A stretch of 64,000 nucleotides of DNA from DATJGR01 sp041739525 (lineage in GTDB: Bacteria > Pseudomonadota > Gammaproteobacteria > Pseudomonadales > Azotimanducaceae): NCBI GenBank assembly GCA_041739525.1, contig JBGSNQ010000135.1:1-64000 (forward strand), written 5' to 3'. Below the pieces are notes generated by a model, which was not told the DNA's origin, made no database searches, and saw nothing but the letters and a program-made list of their open reading frames with translations. A program made the position numbers and the translations under genes. Of the stretch, positions 8,076-17,473 are shown in pieces (the stretch's first letter is position 1; every line of letters starts with the position of its first letter).

Positions 8076-8720
8076 ATGAACAAGCGCACTCGATGCCTCA
8101 CGCTTCGCGCCATCTCACTATTGTTGGCGGGTATCGCGCTGGCTGGTTGCGCACTTTCCGGACGTCCCGATGCGCCACCGGTGGCAACGTTCGTACTGCA
8201 AGGCAACGCAACAACGTTGGCGATGTCCGGTGCAGCAACGGATGTCGTGCTGCAAGTGGCCACACCCACCGCGGCGCCGGCGTATGCGTCGTCGCGGATG
8301 GCGTACATCGAACAGCCGTATCGCATCGACTACTTCGCCAGGAACGAATGGGCCGACCCGCCTGCGCGGATGCTGAAGACCTTACTGACGCAACAGCTGA
8401 CGAGCTCCGGACTGTTCCGTTTCGTGGTTTCCGACTCGGCAGGCGTCGACGAAGCACTGCGCCTCGATTCCGAGTTGATCGAACTGGTACAGGTATTCGA
8501 CGAGTCGTCGAGCCAGGTGCGCGTTTCGATCCGCTTCGACCTGGTCGACGTAGCGCAACGCAGGATTCTGTTCAGCGAAACCCTTTCAGCTTCGGAACCC
8601 GCGGCGCGCGATCCGTACGCCGGCGTCGTGGCCGCCAATACCGCGCTGCAACGGGTACTCGATCAACTCGTGACCAGACTGCGCGATCCCATTACTTCGC
8701 TGCGCCCTTCAAGTCCTTGA
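8076..8720 (+). CDS. ABC-type transport auxiliary lipoprotein
   Basis: A 214-residue outer-membrane-type lipoprotein of the ABC_trans_aux / PqiC family, which partners MCE lipid transporters. The signal peptide ends in the lipobox LAGC near residue 24. ATG 8076 is preferred over one 15 bp upstream because it has a good ribosome site (AGGAGAGCC). It is the last gene of the mlaEFD operon. Its 3' end overlaps the converging flavoprotein remnant by about 29 bp. Confidence 0.88.
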   Translation: MNKRTRCLTLRAISLLLAGIALAGCALSGRPDAPPVATFVLQGNATTLAMSGAATDVVLQVATPTAAPAYASSRMAYIEQPYRIDYFARNEWADPPARMLKTLLTQQLTSSGLFRFVVSDSAGVDEALRLDSELIELVQVFDESSSQVRVSIRFDLVDVAQRRILFSETLSASEPAARDPYAGVVAANTALQRVLDQLVTRLRDPITSLRPSSP

Positions 8721-8958
8721 TCGAACGCTTGGCGTTCACCTCGATCGTTCCGGTGTTCCACAAGTCGGCGAACTGAAACGATCGCGGACAGTGGAAGTAG
8801 GCCTCGTCGATCGACAACAGAATTCCCTGGATCAGCCCCGAGTTCGCATCGCCGTTCCACACCTCGGGCTGAATGCCCATAGAGTCGAGTTCCGCGGGTT
8901 CCACCACCCGGACGCGGCCGTTCACCCGCGATGACACACGTATTGACGATCCCACCAA
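8692..8958 (-). pseudogene. 3' remnant of a PPOX-type flavoprotein gene
   Basis: An 88-codon open frame whose product resembles only the C-terminal half of pyridoxamine 5'-phosphate-oxidase-like flavoproteins (RVNGRVRV.., then DEAYFHCPRSFQFADLW). These proteins are normally about 150-220 residues. The N-terminal FMN-binding half is missing: upstream there is only the Fur box and the divergent iron operon. The apparent TTG start has no good ribosome site. It is probably a gene truncated when the iron operon came to lie next to it. The family assignment rests on a short match. Confidence 0.55.
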
Positions 8959-8964
8959 CGAAAG

Positions 8965-8979
8965 TGAGAATTATTCTCA
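8965..8979. promoter_or_regulatory. Fur box
   Basis: TGAGAATTATTCTCA is a perfect 7-1-7 palindrome of the Fur type (consensus TGATAATNATTATCA). It lies 20 bp before the first gene of the membrane operon starting at 8999. Iron-replete repression of that operon is inferred. Confidence 0.8.
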
Positions 8980-8998
8980 TTTCGTCGGGAAGACCGAA

Positions 8999-9289
8999 GT
9001 GTCGCCGCAACGTGTCCGCCAATGGTCTCGCGGTTTGCTCGCAGGGCCAGTCTGTTTTGCTGCCAGCGCTGCAGTCATGGCGGGCGGAGTGCTGTGGATA
9101 CCGAAGGGCGCCGCACAGATCGACAACCTCGTCCTGCCGATGGTGTTCTTCCCGGCCATCTGGGCAATCGTATTTTTCTATGCCTGCCTCGACCGCAATC
9201 TGCTGCGCGCGTGGGCAGTGACGCTGGGTCTGCTGCTAGTCAACGCAGCGACGATAGCGGTGCATCTGAATGGAGCCGCCTCGACATGA
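8999..9289 (+). CDS. Small membrane protein, DUF3649-like
   Basis: A 96-residue protein with two or three hydrophobic segments (about 13-33, 43-60, 66-86) and the loop ACLDRNLLRAWAV. Small proteins of this kind (DUF3649) accompany PepSY and DUF3325 membrane proteins near siderophore receptors. The GTG at 8999 starts just after the Fur box; an open frame continues upstream through the box but cannot be the real start if the box is an operator. Its stop overlaps the next ATG (ATGA). The exact family is inferred from size and neighbours. Confidence 0.65.
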   Translation: MSPQRVRQWSRGLLAGPVCFAASAAVMAGGVLWIPKGAAQIDNLVLPMVFFPAIWAIVFFYACLDRNLLRAWAVTLGLLLVNAATIAVHLNGAAST

Positions 9290-10921
9290 TGGAAGTGTCG
9301 CAGCAAAACGCCAAGACGATGCTCGCGATTCACGGCTGGAGCGGCATATTGCTGGGCGCCCTGCTGTATCTCGTGATCGTCACCGGCGTGGTCGCCGTGT
9401 TCGCGGAGGAGATCAACGACTGGGCGAGCCCTTTGCAACACAGCGCGCCCCACGAGTGGCCCGTTGGGCTCGACGCAAAGCTGCGCGAGTTGGCCTCAAC
9501 AGTGAAGCCCGAATACCAGGAAGAGCTGACGATGTTCGCCCGCGCGGGCGGTCGGCTGCGGGTGTTCTTCCACCATCACATCCCCGTCGAGGGTGAAGCG
9601 TTTCCGCAGGAGTACGGCGCAAAGTTCGACCTGCATCCCGAAACGCTCGAAGTGCTGGATCGCAAGGAAGGCTGGGGCGACGACATCGACGAAGTGGACG
9701 CGCCGAATGCACTTGCCGACTTCCTCGTTCATCTGCACATCAGCCTGCATCTGCCCGACCCTTACGGTTTCTTCCTGACGGGCGTACTCGGTCTCGCGAT
9801 GCTGGTAGCCGCAGTAACCGGCTTCGTGATCCACCGGCACCTGTTGCGGGAACTGTTCACGCTGCGCAAGTACCGCAAAGGCCTGCTGATCCGCCGCGAT
9901 ACACACGTAATCGCAGCAACCTGGAATCTGCCATTCGCGTTCGTTCTCGCGTTCACCGGCAGCTACTTCAGCTTCACGAGCTCGGTGGGCTTCCCTGCGC
10001 TAGCAATGGTGGCGTTCAGCGGCGATCAGGTAGCCATGTCCGAAACGTTGAACGGCAGCGTCGCGCCGGAAAACACCGCGCCCGCCACACCCGCCGACTT
10101 CGATCGGATATTGGCCGACGCGACGACACGCGCCGGCGCACCGAATTTCATCATCGTCGATCACTACGCTCGTGCAGATGCGCGCGTAACGATCTTCACC
10201 GCGGCCCAGGAAGGCGCGCTGTACGGCCGCAGTCTGGTTTACGACGGCAGCAGCGGCGCTGCTGATACTGGAAAAACCGTTTCTCGGCACGCAGCCGTCG
10301 ATCGGCAGCAAGCTATCGTCGCTGATGGCGCCGCTGCACTTCGGCGACTTCGCCGGCCTTTTCTCCAAAGGCGTCTGGTTCGCGCTCGGATTTGCGAGCG
10401 CGTACGTGACGCTGTCCGGAATGTTGTTGTGGACCACGCGGCGCGCGGCGATCCCCGCATGGCAACGCATGGCGCGCGCAGTCACCTGCCTCGGCTTCGG
10501 ATTGCCGCTTGCGCTCGCGCTGACCACATGGGGCTATTTCATCGGCCGCGCCCTGGGACTTGCTGCACTGGAGCCGCCGATGGTGGTCGCATTCTTCATT
10601 GCAACCATCGCGGCCGTCATCGCGACGGTGCGCCTGCCCGATACGGTTCAATTGCGGCAATGGTTGTTGGCCGCCCTGGGCATCGCATTGCTGGTTGCGC
10701 CGGCGCTGCGGTTGATCGCAGGCGGGCCGGGCTGGGCCGCGGCGTTGTCGGCCGATCTGCAAGCCGTGCTGTCGATGGACATGGCGTTCGTGATCGGCGG
10801 CGCGTTTTGCATCTGGACGGCATTGCCCAGTCGCGACGCCCCGCCGCGCGCGACGGTGAGTGAACGTCTCGACAAACTCTCGATCGCAGCGTCGCGGGCG
10901 TTTGCCTGGAACCGGCGTTGA
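9286..10921 (+). pseudogene. PepSY-associated TM helix protein, frameshifted
   Basis: An inner-membrane PepSY_TM protein, a family linked to iron-siderophore uptake and reductive iron release. The first frame (9286 to about 10255) gives the N-terminal membrane helix (HGWSGILLGALLYL), the PepSY-like region, HLHISLHLP and two more helices. After YDGSSGA it runs into arginine-rich nonsense. The homologous sequence continues in the next frame (ALLILEKPFLGTQPS.., then four to five helices) to 10921. The shift lies at about 10250-10270 within a GGCAGCAGCGGCGCTGCTG-like repeat. Either the gene is inactivated or the read has an indel there; joined, the product would be about 545 residues. Confidence 0.8.
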
Positions 10922-11244
10922 TCGCACTGCTCGGTTCCATTGCTGTCACGGCAGCGCTGCTCGCATTGCTGGCCTTGCACGATCCGAAGCGGGTTCGCAC
11001 CGTTGCGCGCGCCGGCGGCCAGCGCGGCCCCACGTTCGGGAAGCCCACGAGAGTGGCGTTCGGCACGGCAAGCATCGCGCCGGGCGTATTGCTTGCCCTG
11101 TACGGCGCGTGGCCGGCATTTCTGCTCTGGTTCGGCACGAGCTGCGCGGTCGGCTGGCTTCTGACCGTCATACTCGCGCCGCCGCCGCGGCGAGAGCGCG
11201 CCCGCCGCGTCGAGCGATTGCCAACACCGCATGCCGGCACGTGA
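10918..11244 (+). CDS. Small membrane protein, DUF3325-like
   Basis: A 108-residue protein with three hydrophobic segments and an arginine-rich C-terminal tail. It fits the DUF3325 type found after PepSY genes in iron uptake loci, though the match is by layout rather than clear motifs. It starts at a TTG overlapping the stop of the PepSY gene (TTGA). It is the last gene of the Fur-box operon; no receptor gene follows in this window. Confidence 0.6.
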   Translation: MIALLGSIAVTAALLALLALHDPKRVRTVARAGGQRGPTFGKPTRVAFGTASIAPGVLLALYGAWPAFLLWFGTSCAVGWLLTVILAPPPRRERARRVERLPTPHAGT

Positions 11245-11369
11245 GCAGCCCGCGGAACCCGATCTTCCCGCCGCGATTCAACGTCTACTCGATCAGCGGT
11301 TGCGCGATGGCGCCGTTACTCGGCGCACCAAGCCTGATCTGATCAGCGCTTTCTAGAAGCGGCATCGCC

Positions 11370-12764
11370 TCATAGGGCGCGCATGAACGAGACCAGATCC
11401 TGTTTCTCGCCGTCCGACAACTTCGTCTCCAACACGAGGTTGAAAAATTCCACCGTGTCGTCGAGGGTCAACAAGCGATCGTCGTGCAGATAGGGCGGCG
11501 AGTCCTTGATGCCGCGCAACGGGAAGGTCTTGATCGGGCCATCCATACTCGCCAAGCGACCCTCGATCATCTTCTCTTTGAAGAATCGCTCCACCTTCAG
11601 GTTGTGCATCAGGTTGTCCGTGTAGTACGGCGGGACGTGGCAACTCGCGCACTGACCCTTGCCGAAGAACACGGCCTGACCACGCAGCTCCGCCGCGCTG
11701 GCCAGCGCCGGGTCGAGCTTGCCATACACGTTCAGCTTCGGTGCTGGCGGGAAATCAAGCAGTTCCTGCACCTCCGCCATGTTGTGCACTTCACTGCCGC
11801 GCTCGAGGATGTTGACGCCCTTCTTCGTCGCAATCACCGGATCGCCGTCGAAATACGCCGCGCGCTGCTCGAACTCGGTGAAGTCCTCGACCGTCTTCAA
11901 CGCGCGCTGCGATCCGAACAACCGCTGCACGTTCACGCCGCGCAGCGTTGGCGTGTCGATTCGGTGCCTATGTTCCTGCGGCCGGATGTCACCGACGAGG
12001 TGCGTCGCGGCATTGGTGTGGCCGTTGACGTGGCAGTCGAAACACGTGACGCCCGTGGACGGCTTGTCGGTGCGACGATCCGCGGTTGCGTTGAACTGCT
12101 GCTGCATCGTGGGTGTCACCAACAGCCGAAAGCCGTCGAGCTGCTTGGGATTGAGCACACCGCTGAACAACTCGTAGTAGTTCGCAAGCGTCACTACCTG
12201 GCCCTTCGAGACGTCGCCCAGATCCGGCCGGGTCGTCAGATAGATCGCCGGCGGATACTCCGGCAGGAAACGTTCCGGAAGTTGGAAGTCCAGGTCGAAC
12301 CGTTTCAGATCGCGGCCGTCCTGCTCCTTCATCTTGTCGATGTGGAATTGAGGAAAGAGCATGCCGCCCTCTGCCTGATTGTCGTGCGGCAGGGGATAGA
12401 AACCGGCGGGCCATAGATCCTTTGCCTTGATCTGATCCGGCGACATCTTCCCCAGGCCCTGCCACGTCTCCCCTGCCGGCAGTTTGACGCGCACGCCGCC
12501 CTGGATCGGCTTGCCTCTACCACTGCTCGTGACACCGGAGACCGGCTTGTCGGTGAGATCGTAACGCTGCTCCAGTAGCGCGCGAAAACGCGCTTCTATT
12601 GCAGGTTTTTCCTTCGTCATCCGGTCTCTGACCGCGTCGAACGTCTCGCGATCCACCACCGGTGCATAGCTGTTCGGCACCTCTGCAGCCGCGGCTGCGC
12701 CGCATACCATCGCAGCGACTACGGCGCCCGCCATACTCAAAAGCCGACCTTTCCGCTTGTCCAT
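11370..12764 (-). CDS. Exported dihaem cytochrome c (CcP/MauG-like superfamily)
   Basis: A 464-residue periplasmic cytochrome with two CXXCH haem sites: CFDCH near residue 241 and CASCH near 371. The N-terminal signal peptide ends AAAAA-EVP near residue 27. ATG 12764 is preferred because GGAGGGGAG precedes it; the upstream open frame adds no homologous sequence. The overall form matches proteins annotated as cytochrome B6 or dihaem peroxidase-like, with a C-terminal SPPYLHDDR segment as in CcP/MauG relatives. It stands alone and converges with the DUF3325-like gene. The electron donor and substrate are unknown. Confidence 0.82.
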   Translation of the reverse strand: MDKRKGRLLSMAGAVVAAMVCGAAAAAEVPNSYAPVVDRETFDAVRDRMTKEKPAIEARFRALLEQRYDLTDKPVSGVTSSGRGKPIQGGVRVKLPAGETWQGLGKMSPDQIKAKDLWPAGFYPLPHDNQAEGGMLFPQFHIDKMKEQDGRDLKRFDLDFQLPERFLPEYPPAIYLTTRPDLGDVSKGQVVTLANYYELFSGVLNPKQLDGFRLLVTPTMQQQFNATADRRTDKPSTGVTCFDCHVNGHTNAATHLVGDIRPQEHRHRIDTPTLRGVNVQRLFGSQRALKTVEDFTEFEQRAAYFDGDPVIATKKGVNILERGSEVHNMAEVQELLDFPPAPKLNVYGKLDPALASAAELRGQAVFFGKGQCASCHVPPYYTDNLMHNLKVERFFKEKMIEGRLASMDGPIKTFPLRGIKDSPPYLHDDRLLTLDDTVEFFNLVLETKLSDGEKQDLVSFMRAL

Positions 12765-13123
12765 CGTGGATCTCCCCTCCAGTGACCTACACACCAATAG
12801 CGCACCTGCTACGCCGGGTTCTGCTCGGTACCGAACATAGCCTTGTTCCTCCACCCGTTCACACGCCTGTGAGCAGCGTGCCCCTTTCCCCAGAGCAAGA
12901 AAAAGCACCGCGCAACGGTTTCGAGCACGGGTTTGTCTCCTGATGCAAAGTGACGAGATGGACGCCGCTGAGCGACCCGCGCACCTCTTTTCGACGCGCA
13001 GTCACATCAACGCAACGGCGACTTTCGTTTGCTAACCACGCCACGAAGGGGCGTCGACGCGCGCTACATGTGCAGAGCTAAGGGGAATTGCGGATACACC
13101 AGCCACGTCGCTCTATTCGGCAA
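12765..13123. other. Intergenic region without a recognised feature
   Basis: 359 bp between the start of the cytochrome gene and the end of the DUF6607 gene. Open frames here are short and unconvincing. It must hold the promoter of the cytochrome gene (minus strand), but I cannot pick out a clear -35/-10 pair. Confidence 0.5.
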
Positions 13124-14230
13124 TCACTTGCGCACGGTGCATTTCAGCACCTCGTTGGCAGTTCGCTCATAGTCTTCATTCGTTGCCGCCGCACCGGCCT
13201 GCAGCCGATCGGCGTACTCGAACGTGAGCTCGAAGGCGGGTTTTCCGTTGCATTCGTCGGAGATGTCGAGCGACTGATTCGCACGCAGGGTCTTTGTCCA
13301 CGCGTTGCGCAGCACGCGCCAGAATTCGTGCGTCTTCTGCCAGTACGTGTCGCCCGCACTGAAGTCGAAGTTCCGGATACGTTCGTAACGGTCTATTCCA
13401 AGTTCGCGCGCCACGTATGGCGCGTCAGCGCGAGGCTTGCCTCGTTCGTCGAGCACGAGTTTCAGGTTGTCCTGTTCGTGCACCCAGCCCGACGACAGCA
13501 CCGTGGCGCGATTGACGCCGACCAGCACGTTGTAGTCGCTGCGCACCGTGAACTCGCGGCGCGGCAGCGGTCGCCACGTCGATGATCCGGTCCAGATCGA
13601 CGCCGCCGCCGTGTGTTCCCAACGACCGACACTCGAATACCGCGGTGCGTCGTCCACCTGGTACACATCCTGTGCCCACGCGCCTTTGCGTTCGGCGCGC
13701 GATAGACGGCGACGCTCCCAGTTTTGTCCGCCGCGGTATTCGGTTATCCATTCCGGTTCGTAGCGCCAGTCCTGGCGCCAGTGCTTCTGCACGAACGGGC
13801 CTTCGGTTACGCCGTCTTTCAGCACGAACATAACGATGATGTGCTGCAGCGTGATCGTGTCGCCGCGGTCGTCCGCCACATAGATGCGTTCGGTGCCCCA
13901 CGATCGGTAAGGCTTTGCAGGACCGGCACCCGCAACGAATTCCACCGTTTCGAGGAAATCGAACGACGCGCGGAAATCACCGGCCATCGCGAGGATGGCG
14001 CGACGGTCGCGCTCTCGGGAACTCAGTCCGGGTTGTTGCAGCGCCCGCCATGCATCGCTCGGTTCGGTAGCAAGCGTCACACCCGGACCCTGGCTCGTAC
14101 CGCCGCGCGGTTCGAGTGCTGTCGCATCCTGGAACGGCCAACCGAACACGTAGTCGGCATGCGCCCCGGCGGCACCGACCGCCGCGATCAGCCACACGAT
14201 GAAGGCAAGGGCACTCGAGCGTATTCGCAC
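13124..14230 (-). CDS. DUF6607 family exported protein
   Basis: A 368-residue protein with an N-terminal signal peptide (cleavage after AGAHA, about residue 23). The mature part has the layout of DUF6607 proteins: GDFRASFDFLETVEF, then a long Trp-rich beta region (YRSWGTERIYV, HWRQDWRYEP, GRWEHT) and a C-terminal SLDISDECNGKPAFELTFEYA. Function is unknown; similar genes often lie near iron or TonB uptake genes. I chose GTG 14230 because CAGGAG lies 7 bp upstream; an ATG at 14263 would put extra charged residues in front of the signal peptide. It is followed by 359 bp before the next gene downstream. Confidence 0.75.
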   Translation of the reverse strand: MRIRSSALAFIVWLIAAVGAAGAHADYVFGWPFQDATALEPRGGTSQGPGVTLATEPSDAWRALQQPGLSSRERDRRAILAMAGDFRASFDFLETVEFVAGAGPAKPYRSWGTERIYVADDRGDTITLQHIIVMFVLKDGVTEGPFVQKHWRQDWRYEPEWITEYRGGQNWERRRLSRAERKGAWAQDVYQVDDAPRYSSVGRWEHTAAASIWTGSSTWRPLPRREFTVRSDYNVLVGVNRATVLSSGWVHEQDNLKLVLDERGKPRADAPYVARELGIDRYERIRNFDFSAGDTYWQKTHEFWRVLRNAWTKTLRANQSLDISDECNGKPAFELTFEYADRLQAGAAATNEDYERTANEVLKCTVRK

Positions 14231-14243
14231 CTTCGTACTCCTG

Positions 14244-14567
14244 TCAGACGTCTGATTGGCCACCGAGTTCGACGTCGAGCAGCCTCACGAACTGCTGCCC
14301 GCAATGCATGTCGCGCTCCACCATGCCGCCTTGTGGAGTGGAGCGCGCATACGAGATCTTCACCATGTTCAGTCGCGCAACGGGAAACCGCTTCACCAGG
14401 CTCGGATCGGCGCCGAAGAGTCGGGCAAACAACGCCGGGCCGAGTGCCGCGTCATTGCTGAAGCGCCGGAAGTTCTCCTCGCCGTCGAAGAACAGATCGA
14501 ACGTCACCCAATACGGACCAGCGTTCTTGGAACGCACGTGGCGACACACCTGCTGCACCGTCGGCAT
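14244..14567 (-). CDS. DUF4387 domain protein
   Basis: A 107-residue small protein of the DUF4387 family (VCRHVRSKNAGPYWVTFDLFF, then NMVKISYARSTPQGGMVERDMHCGQQF). Members are usually encoded directly after AtuA/DUF1446 acyclic-terpene-utilisation genes, as here. ATG 14567 overlaps the stop of the AtuA-type frame. A joint role with AtuA in CoA-linked catabolism is inferred from this conserved pairing; no activity is known to me. Confidence 0.85.
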   Translation of the reverse strand: MPTVQQVCRHVRSKNAGPYWVTFDLFFDGEENFRRFSNDAALGPALFARLFGADPSLVKRFPVARLNMVKISYARSTPQGGMVERDMHCGQQFVRLLDVELGGQSDV

Positions 14568-15822
14568 CAGCGACTCCCCTGTCGCAGATCGATCCACTGT
14601 GTTCTCACGAACCGCAACGGATCGGCTGCTTCCAGTACGTGGTTCAGTTTGAATTCGTACACGGCGCCGCGATCGATGTCGGCCGGAGAGAACGCGAATG
14701 CGTAACTCGGCAGTTCCTTGTCCATCACGATGGGGAAATGAAAGAAGTACGGATTGCAGGCTTTCGCAATCTGCGAGGCCATCTCCTGACTGTCGGCGGT
14801 GGCAACGTGCGCTCGTACAGCGCCGCCAGCATCCTGTCGTGAAACTCGTCGATGCGGGACAACACGTCGGGGTCCTGGATGCCGATCAACATGATTGTCT
14901 GAAACCGTCCGCCGCCTGCGCCTTCCAGCTTCATCGTGTACGGCTGCGGTTCCCACCGCGAGCCGGTGACGCGAACCACACGATCGCTCAGCGCGACGTA
15001 GTCGGCCTGCGTGACGTCGAGTACGCCACCCGGTTCGGTGAGCCGGAATGGGTCGCTGTTTTCGTACAACATGTGCGCCGACACGCTCTCGGGATCGCAA
15101 CGATTGCGCGCGCTCAACGGCTCGATCTCGAAACCGTCCGCGTCGATGCTGAACAGCACCCCGGCGCCGCGGCTCGGATAAACGGTGCACTGCGCACCGC
15201 ACTCGGCGACCTTCGCCGCGTGCCACGACGCACCCGCCGGCGCACCTTTCATCAATGCGAAACTCGCCAACACCGCCGTGTCGGTAGTTCGCCCTCCCAG
15301 AATTATGTTGGCTCCCGCCTGTAACGCTGCGATGTACGGCTCCGCACCCAGCACCGCGACGATGTGATCGCACGCATCGATGGATGCGTCCGTCAACGGA
15401 CCGTGCGGCGCCAACGGACGCACTCTGCCGGCGGCGTTCTCCGACTTGACCACACTCTTGCTCTGCTCGCAGTACAACACGGCGATCAGTGGATGGATGG
15501 CGAGTTCCGCGGCGACCTCGAGCACGATGTCGCGTGTCCAGTCTACGTTCAGGTCGCCGCCGGCCTGTCCGCAACTGCCGATGATCAATGGAATGCCCGC
15601 CTCGGCCCCCGCTTTCATGAGAAGAGTGAGGTCGCGCTTCACAGAGCCACGGTTGTTCTTGGACATCCCCAACGCGAGATAAGCCGCGCCGCTGTCCGTC
15701 GAGCCCGCATCGGTAGCGATCGCGTATGCACCCTGCGCAATGCCGTAACGAAGTTCTTCTTCCCGCGCACCGGCCCCTAGCGAACCCGTCGGCACGAGTA
15801 TTTTCACGAGCGCATCAGACAT
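14567..15822 (-). pseudogene. AtuA-type (DUF1446) acyclic terpene utilisation gene, frameshifted
   Basis: The frame from ATG 15822 encodes a typical AtuA-family protein: PTGSLGAGAREEEL near the start, DAGSTDSGA, SCGQAGGDLN, a GGRTTDTAVLASFALM segment and LEGAGGG. After LAALYER (about 14815) it changes to arginine-rich sequence and stops at 14725. The natural continuation (AHVATADSQEMASQIAKAC.., ending IDLRQGSR) is in another frame and runs to 14567, where it overlaps the DUF4387 start. A single indel at about 14810-14820 therefore breaks the gene, or the sequence has an error there. Joined length is about 418 residues. AtuA proteins take part in citronellol/geraniol catabolism. Confidence 0.82.
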
Positions 15823-15963
15823 TTGCGGATGTCCACGTTGGGTTGAAAGCGGCGAGATTCTGCTTCGCGCACGCTGAAGATCGGCATTCGTCTCTGTACG
15901 ATACCGCCACGGCTACGCTCCCCTCACACCATCGCAACTCATCAATTCGAGAACGGCATCATA

Positions 15964-17310
15964 TTGGACGCTGCGACACTGCTGAATCCCGCCTTGCTCG
16001 GCCTGGCGATGGTCGTCACGTTCATGACGCTGATCATGACGAAACGCATGTCCGCGGTCGCGGCCTTGATCGTTGTGCCCATTCTGTTCGGGCTGCTCGC
16101 CGGCGCCGGCCCGAGTCTCGGCAAGATGATGATCGAGGGCGTACTGCAGGTGACGCCCACGGCGCTGATGCTTGCTTTCGCGGTGCTGTACTTCGCCACG
16201 GTGATGGACGCGGGCCTGTTCGATCCGCTGGTGCGGCGCGTGCTCGCCACCGTGGGCGACGATCCGATGCGCATCAGCATCGGCACTGCGCTGCTGGCGA
16301 CGGTGGTTTCGCTCGACGGCGACGGCACCACCACCGCACTGATCGTGGTCAGCGCCATGTTGCCGGTGTATCGGAAGACCGGCATGAACCCGCTGGTTCT
16401 CGCCACGCTGCTCGCCCTATGCAACGCGTTGATGAATATCGTGCCCTGGGGCGGTCCGGCCGCGAGAGTGGCCAGTTCCGTTCAAGTGGATATGAACGAC
16501 ATATTTTTGCCGCTGATACCCTCGATGGCGAGTGGTTTGATCGCGGTGCTGGGGATTGCCTGGCTGTTCGGACGCCGCGAGCGGGCTCGACTCGCGACCG
16601 TGCCCAACAAGCCCACACTGTCGCAACCCGTTCCCGAACTCGCATCTGCACTCGCAAAACCGGCGGACGACAGCGCGCGGCGACCTGGTCTTTTCTGGTT
16701 CAATCTGGTCCTCACGGTGTTGTTGTTCGCCGGCATCATCACCAAGGTGGCACCGCTGCCCGTACTGATGATGGTTGCGTTCGTGATCGCGGCAACCGTC
16801 AACTATCCGAACCTGAAAGATCAGCGGCAGCGCGTGGCGGCTCACGCGGAAAGCGTCGTCAACATCGTCATTCTGATTTTTGCCGCCGGCGCGTTCACGG
16901 GCATCCTGAACGAGACCGGCATGGCGGACGCGATGGCAACCGCTTCGCTTTCGGTCATTCCGCCATCGGTCGGTGTGTACCTCGCACCGCTCACCGGGCT
17001 CGCGGCCATGCCGCTCACGTTCGTAATGTCGAACGATGCTTACTACTTTGGGCTGGTACCCGTCATCGCCGAGGCCGCCGCGAATTATGGAATCGCGCCG
17101 GAGGCGATCGCGCGTGCATCGCTGGTCGCTCAACCCGTGCACATGCTCAGTCCGCTGCTGGCACCGATCTATCTGGTGTGCGGTCTGCTGAGCGTCGATG
17201 TGGTGGACGCACAACGATTTGCGTTGAAGTGGGCAATCCTCGTCAGCCTGATCGTGCTCGCTACAGCGCTGCTGACTGGCGCGATTCCACTGAGAGGCTC
17301 CCTCGCCTGA
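15964..17310 (+). CDS. CitMHS family transporter
   Basis: A 448-residue inner-membrane carrier of the citrate-Mg:H+ / citrate-Ca:H+ symporter family, with about 11-12 hydrophobic segments. Seen: LDGDGTTTALIVVSAMLPVYRK-type and ALCNALMNIVPWGGP motifs and a late MSNDAYYFGLVPVI segment typical of CitMHS. The only in-frame start is TTG 15964, preceded by a weak ribosome site. It diverges from the AtuA-type gene (141 bp gap). Uptake of a metal-carboxylate complex is inferred from the family; the substrate could be another di- or tricarboxylate. Confidence 0.9.
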   Translation: MDAATLLNPALLGLAMVVTFMTLIMTKRMSAVAALIVVPILFGLLAGAGPSLGKMMIEGVLQVTPTALMLAFAVLYFATVMDAGLFDPLVRRVLATVGDDPMRISIGTALLATVVSLDGDGTTTALIVVSAMLPVYRKTGMNPLVLATLLALCNALMNIVPWGGPAARVASSVQVDMNDIFLPLIPSMASGLIAVLGIAWLFGRRERARLATVPNKPTLSQPVPELASALAKPADDSARRPGLFWFNLVLTVLLFAGIITKVAPLPVLMMVAFVIAATVNYPNLKDQRQRVAAHAESVVNIVILIFAAGAFTGILNETGMADAMATASLSVIPPSVGVYLAPLTGLAAMPLTFVMSNDAYYFGLVPVIAEAAANYGIAPEAIARASLVAQPVHMLSPLLAPIYLVCGLLSVDVVDAQRFALKWAILVSLIVLATALLTGAIPLRGSLA

Positions 17311-17344
17311 GCCGCAAACGCAATCGAATCAACGCCGCAGTCTT

Positions 17345-17471
17345 GCAAGGTCGTTAGTGCATCGCCCTCGCGAAGTTCGATCAGGTCGACGACGCCCGCT
17401 TCCTCATGCAGCCGCTCGAGCACGCCATTGATGCGTCGATCGGTGATGGGATTCGAGGACGGCGGATTCAT
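17345..17471 (-). pseudogene. O-methyltransferase remnant with internal deletion
   Basis: A short minus-strand frame reads MNPPSSNPITDRRINGVLE.., the usual N terminus of class I (caffeoyl-CoA type) O-methyltransferases, and then goes straight into IELREGDALTTL, which in those proteins lies after the SAM-binding core about 100 residues later. The core is missing and nothing recognisable follows. It sits 2 bp beyond the stop of the ThuA-like gene, so it may once have been the last gene of that operon. The match is short but both pieces are characteristic. Confidence 0.5.
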
Positions 17472-17473
17472 GT

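Noticed and set aside
11370..12764. MauG
   Set aside because: It has two haem sites and belongs to the same broad superfamily, but it is longer than MauG, lies 26 kb from mauBA and I cannot see the MauG-specific tyrosine ligand; left as a general dihaem cytochrome.
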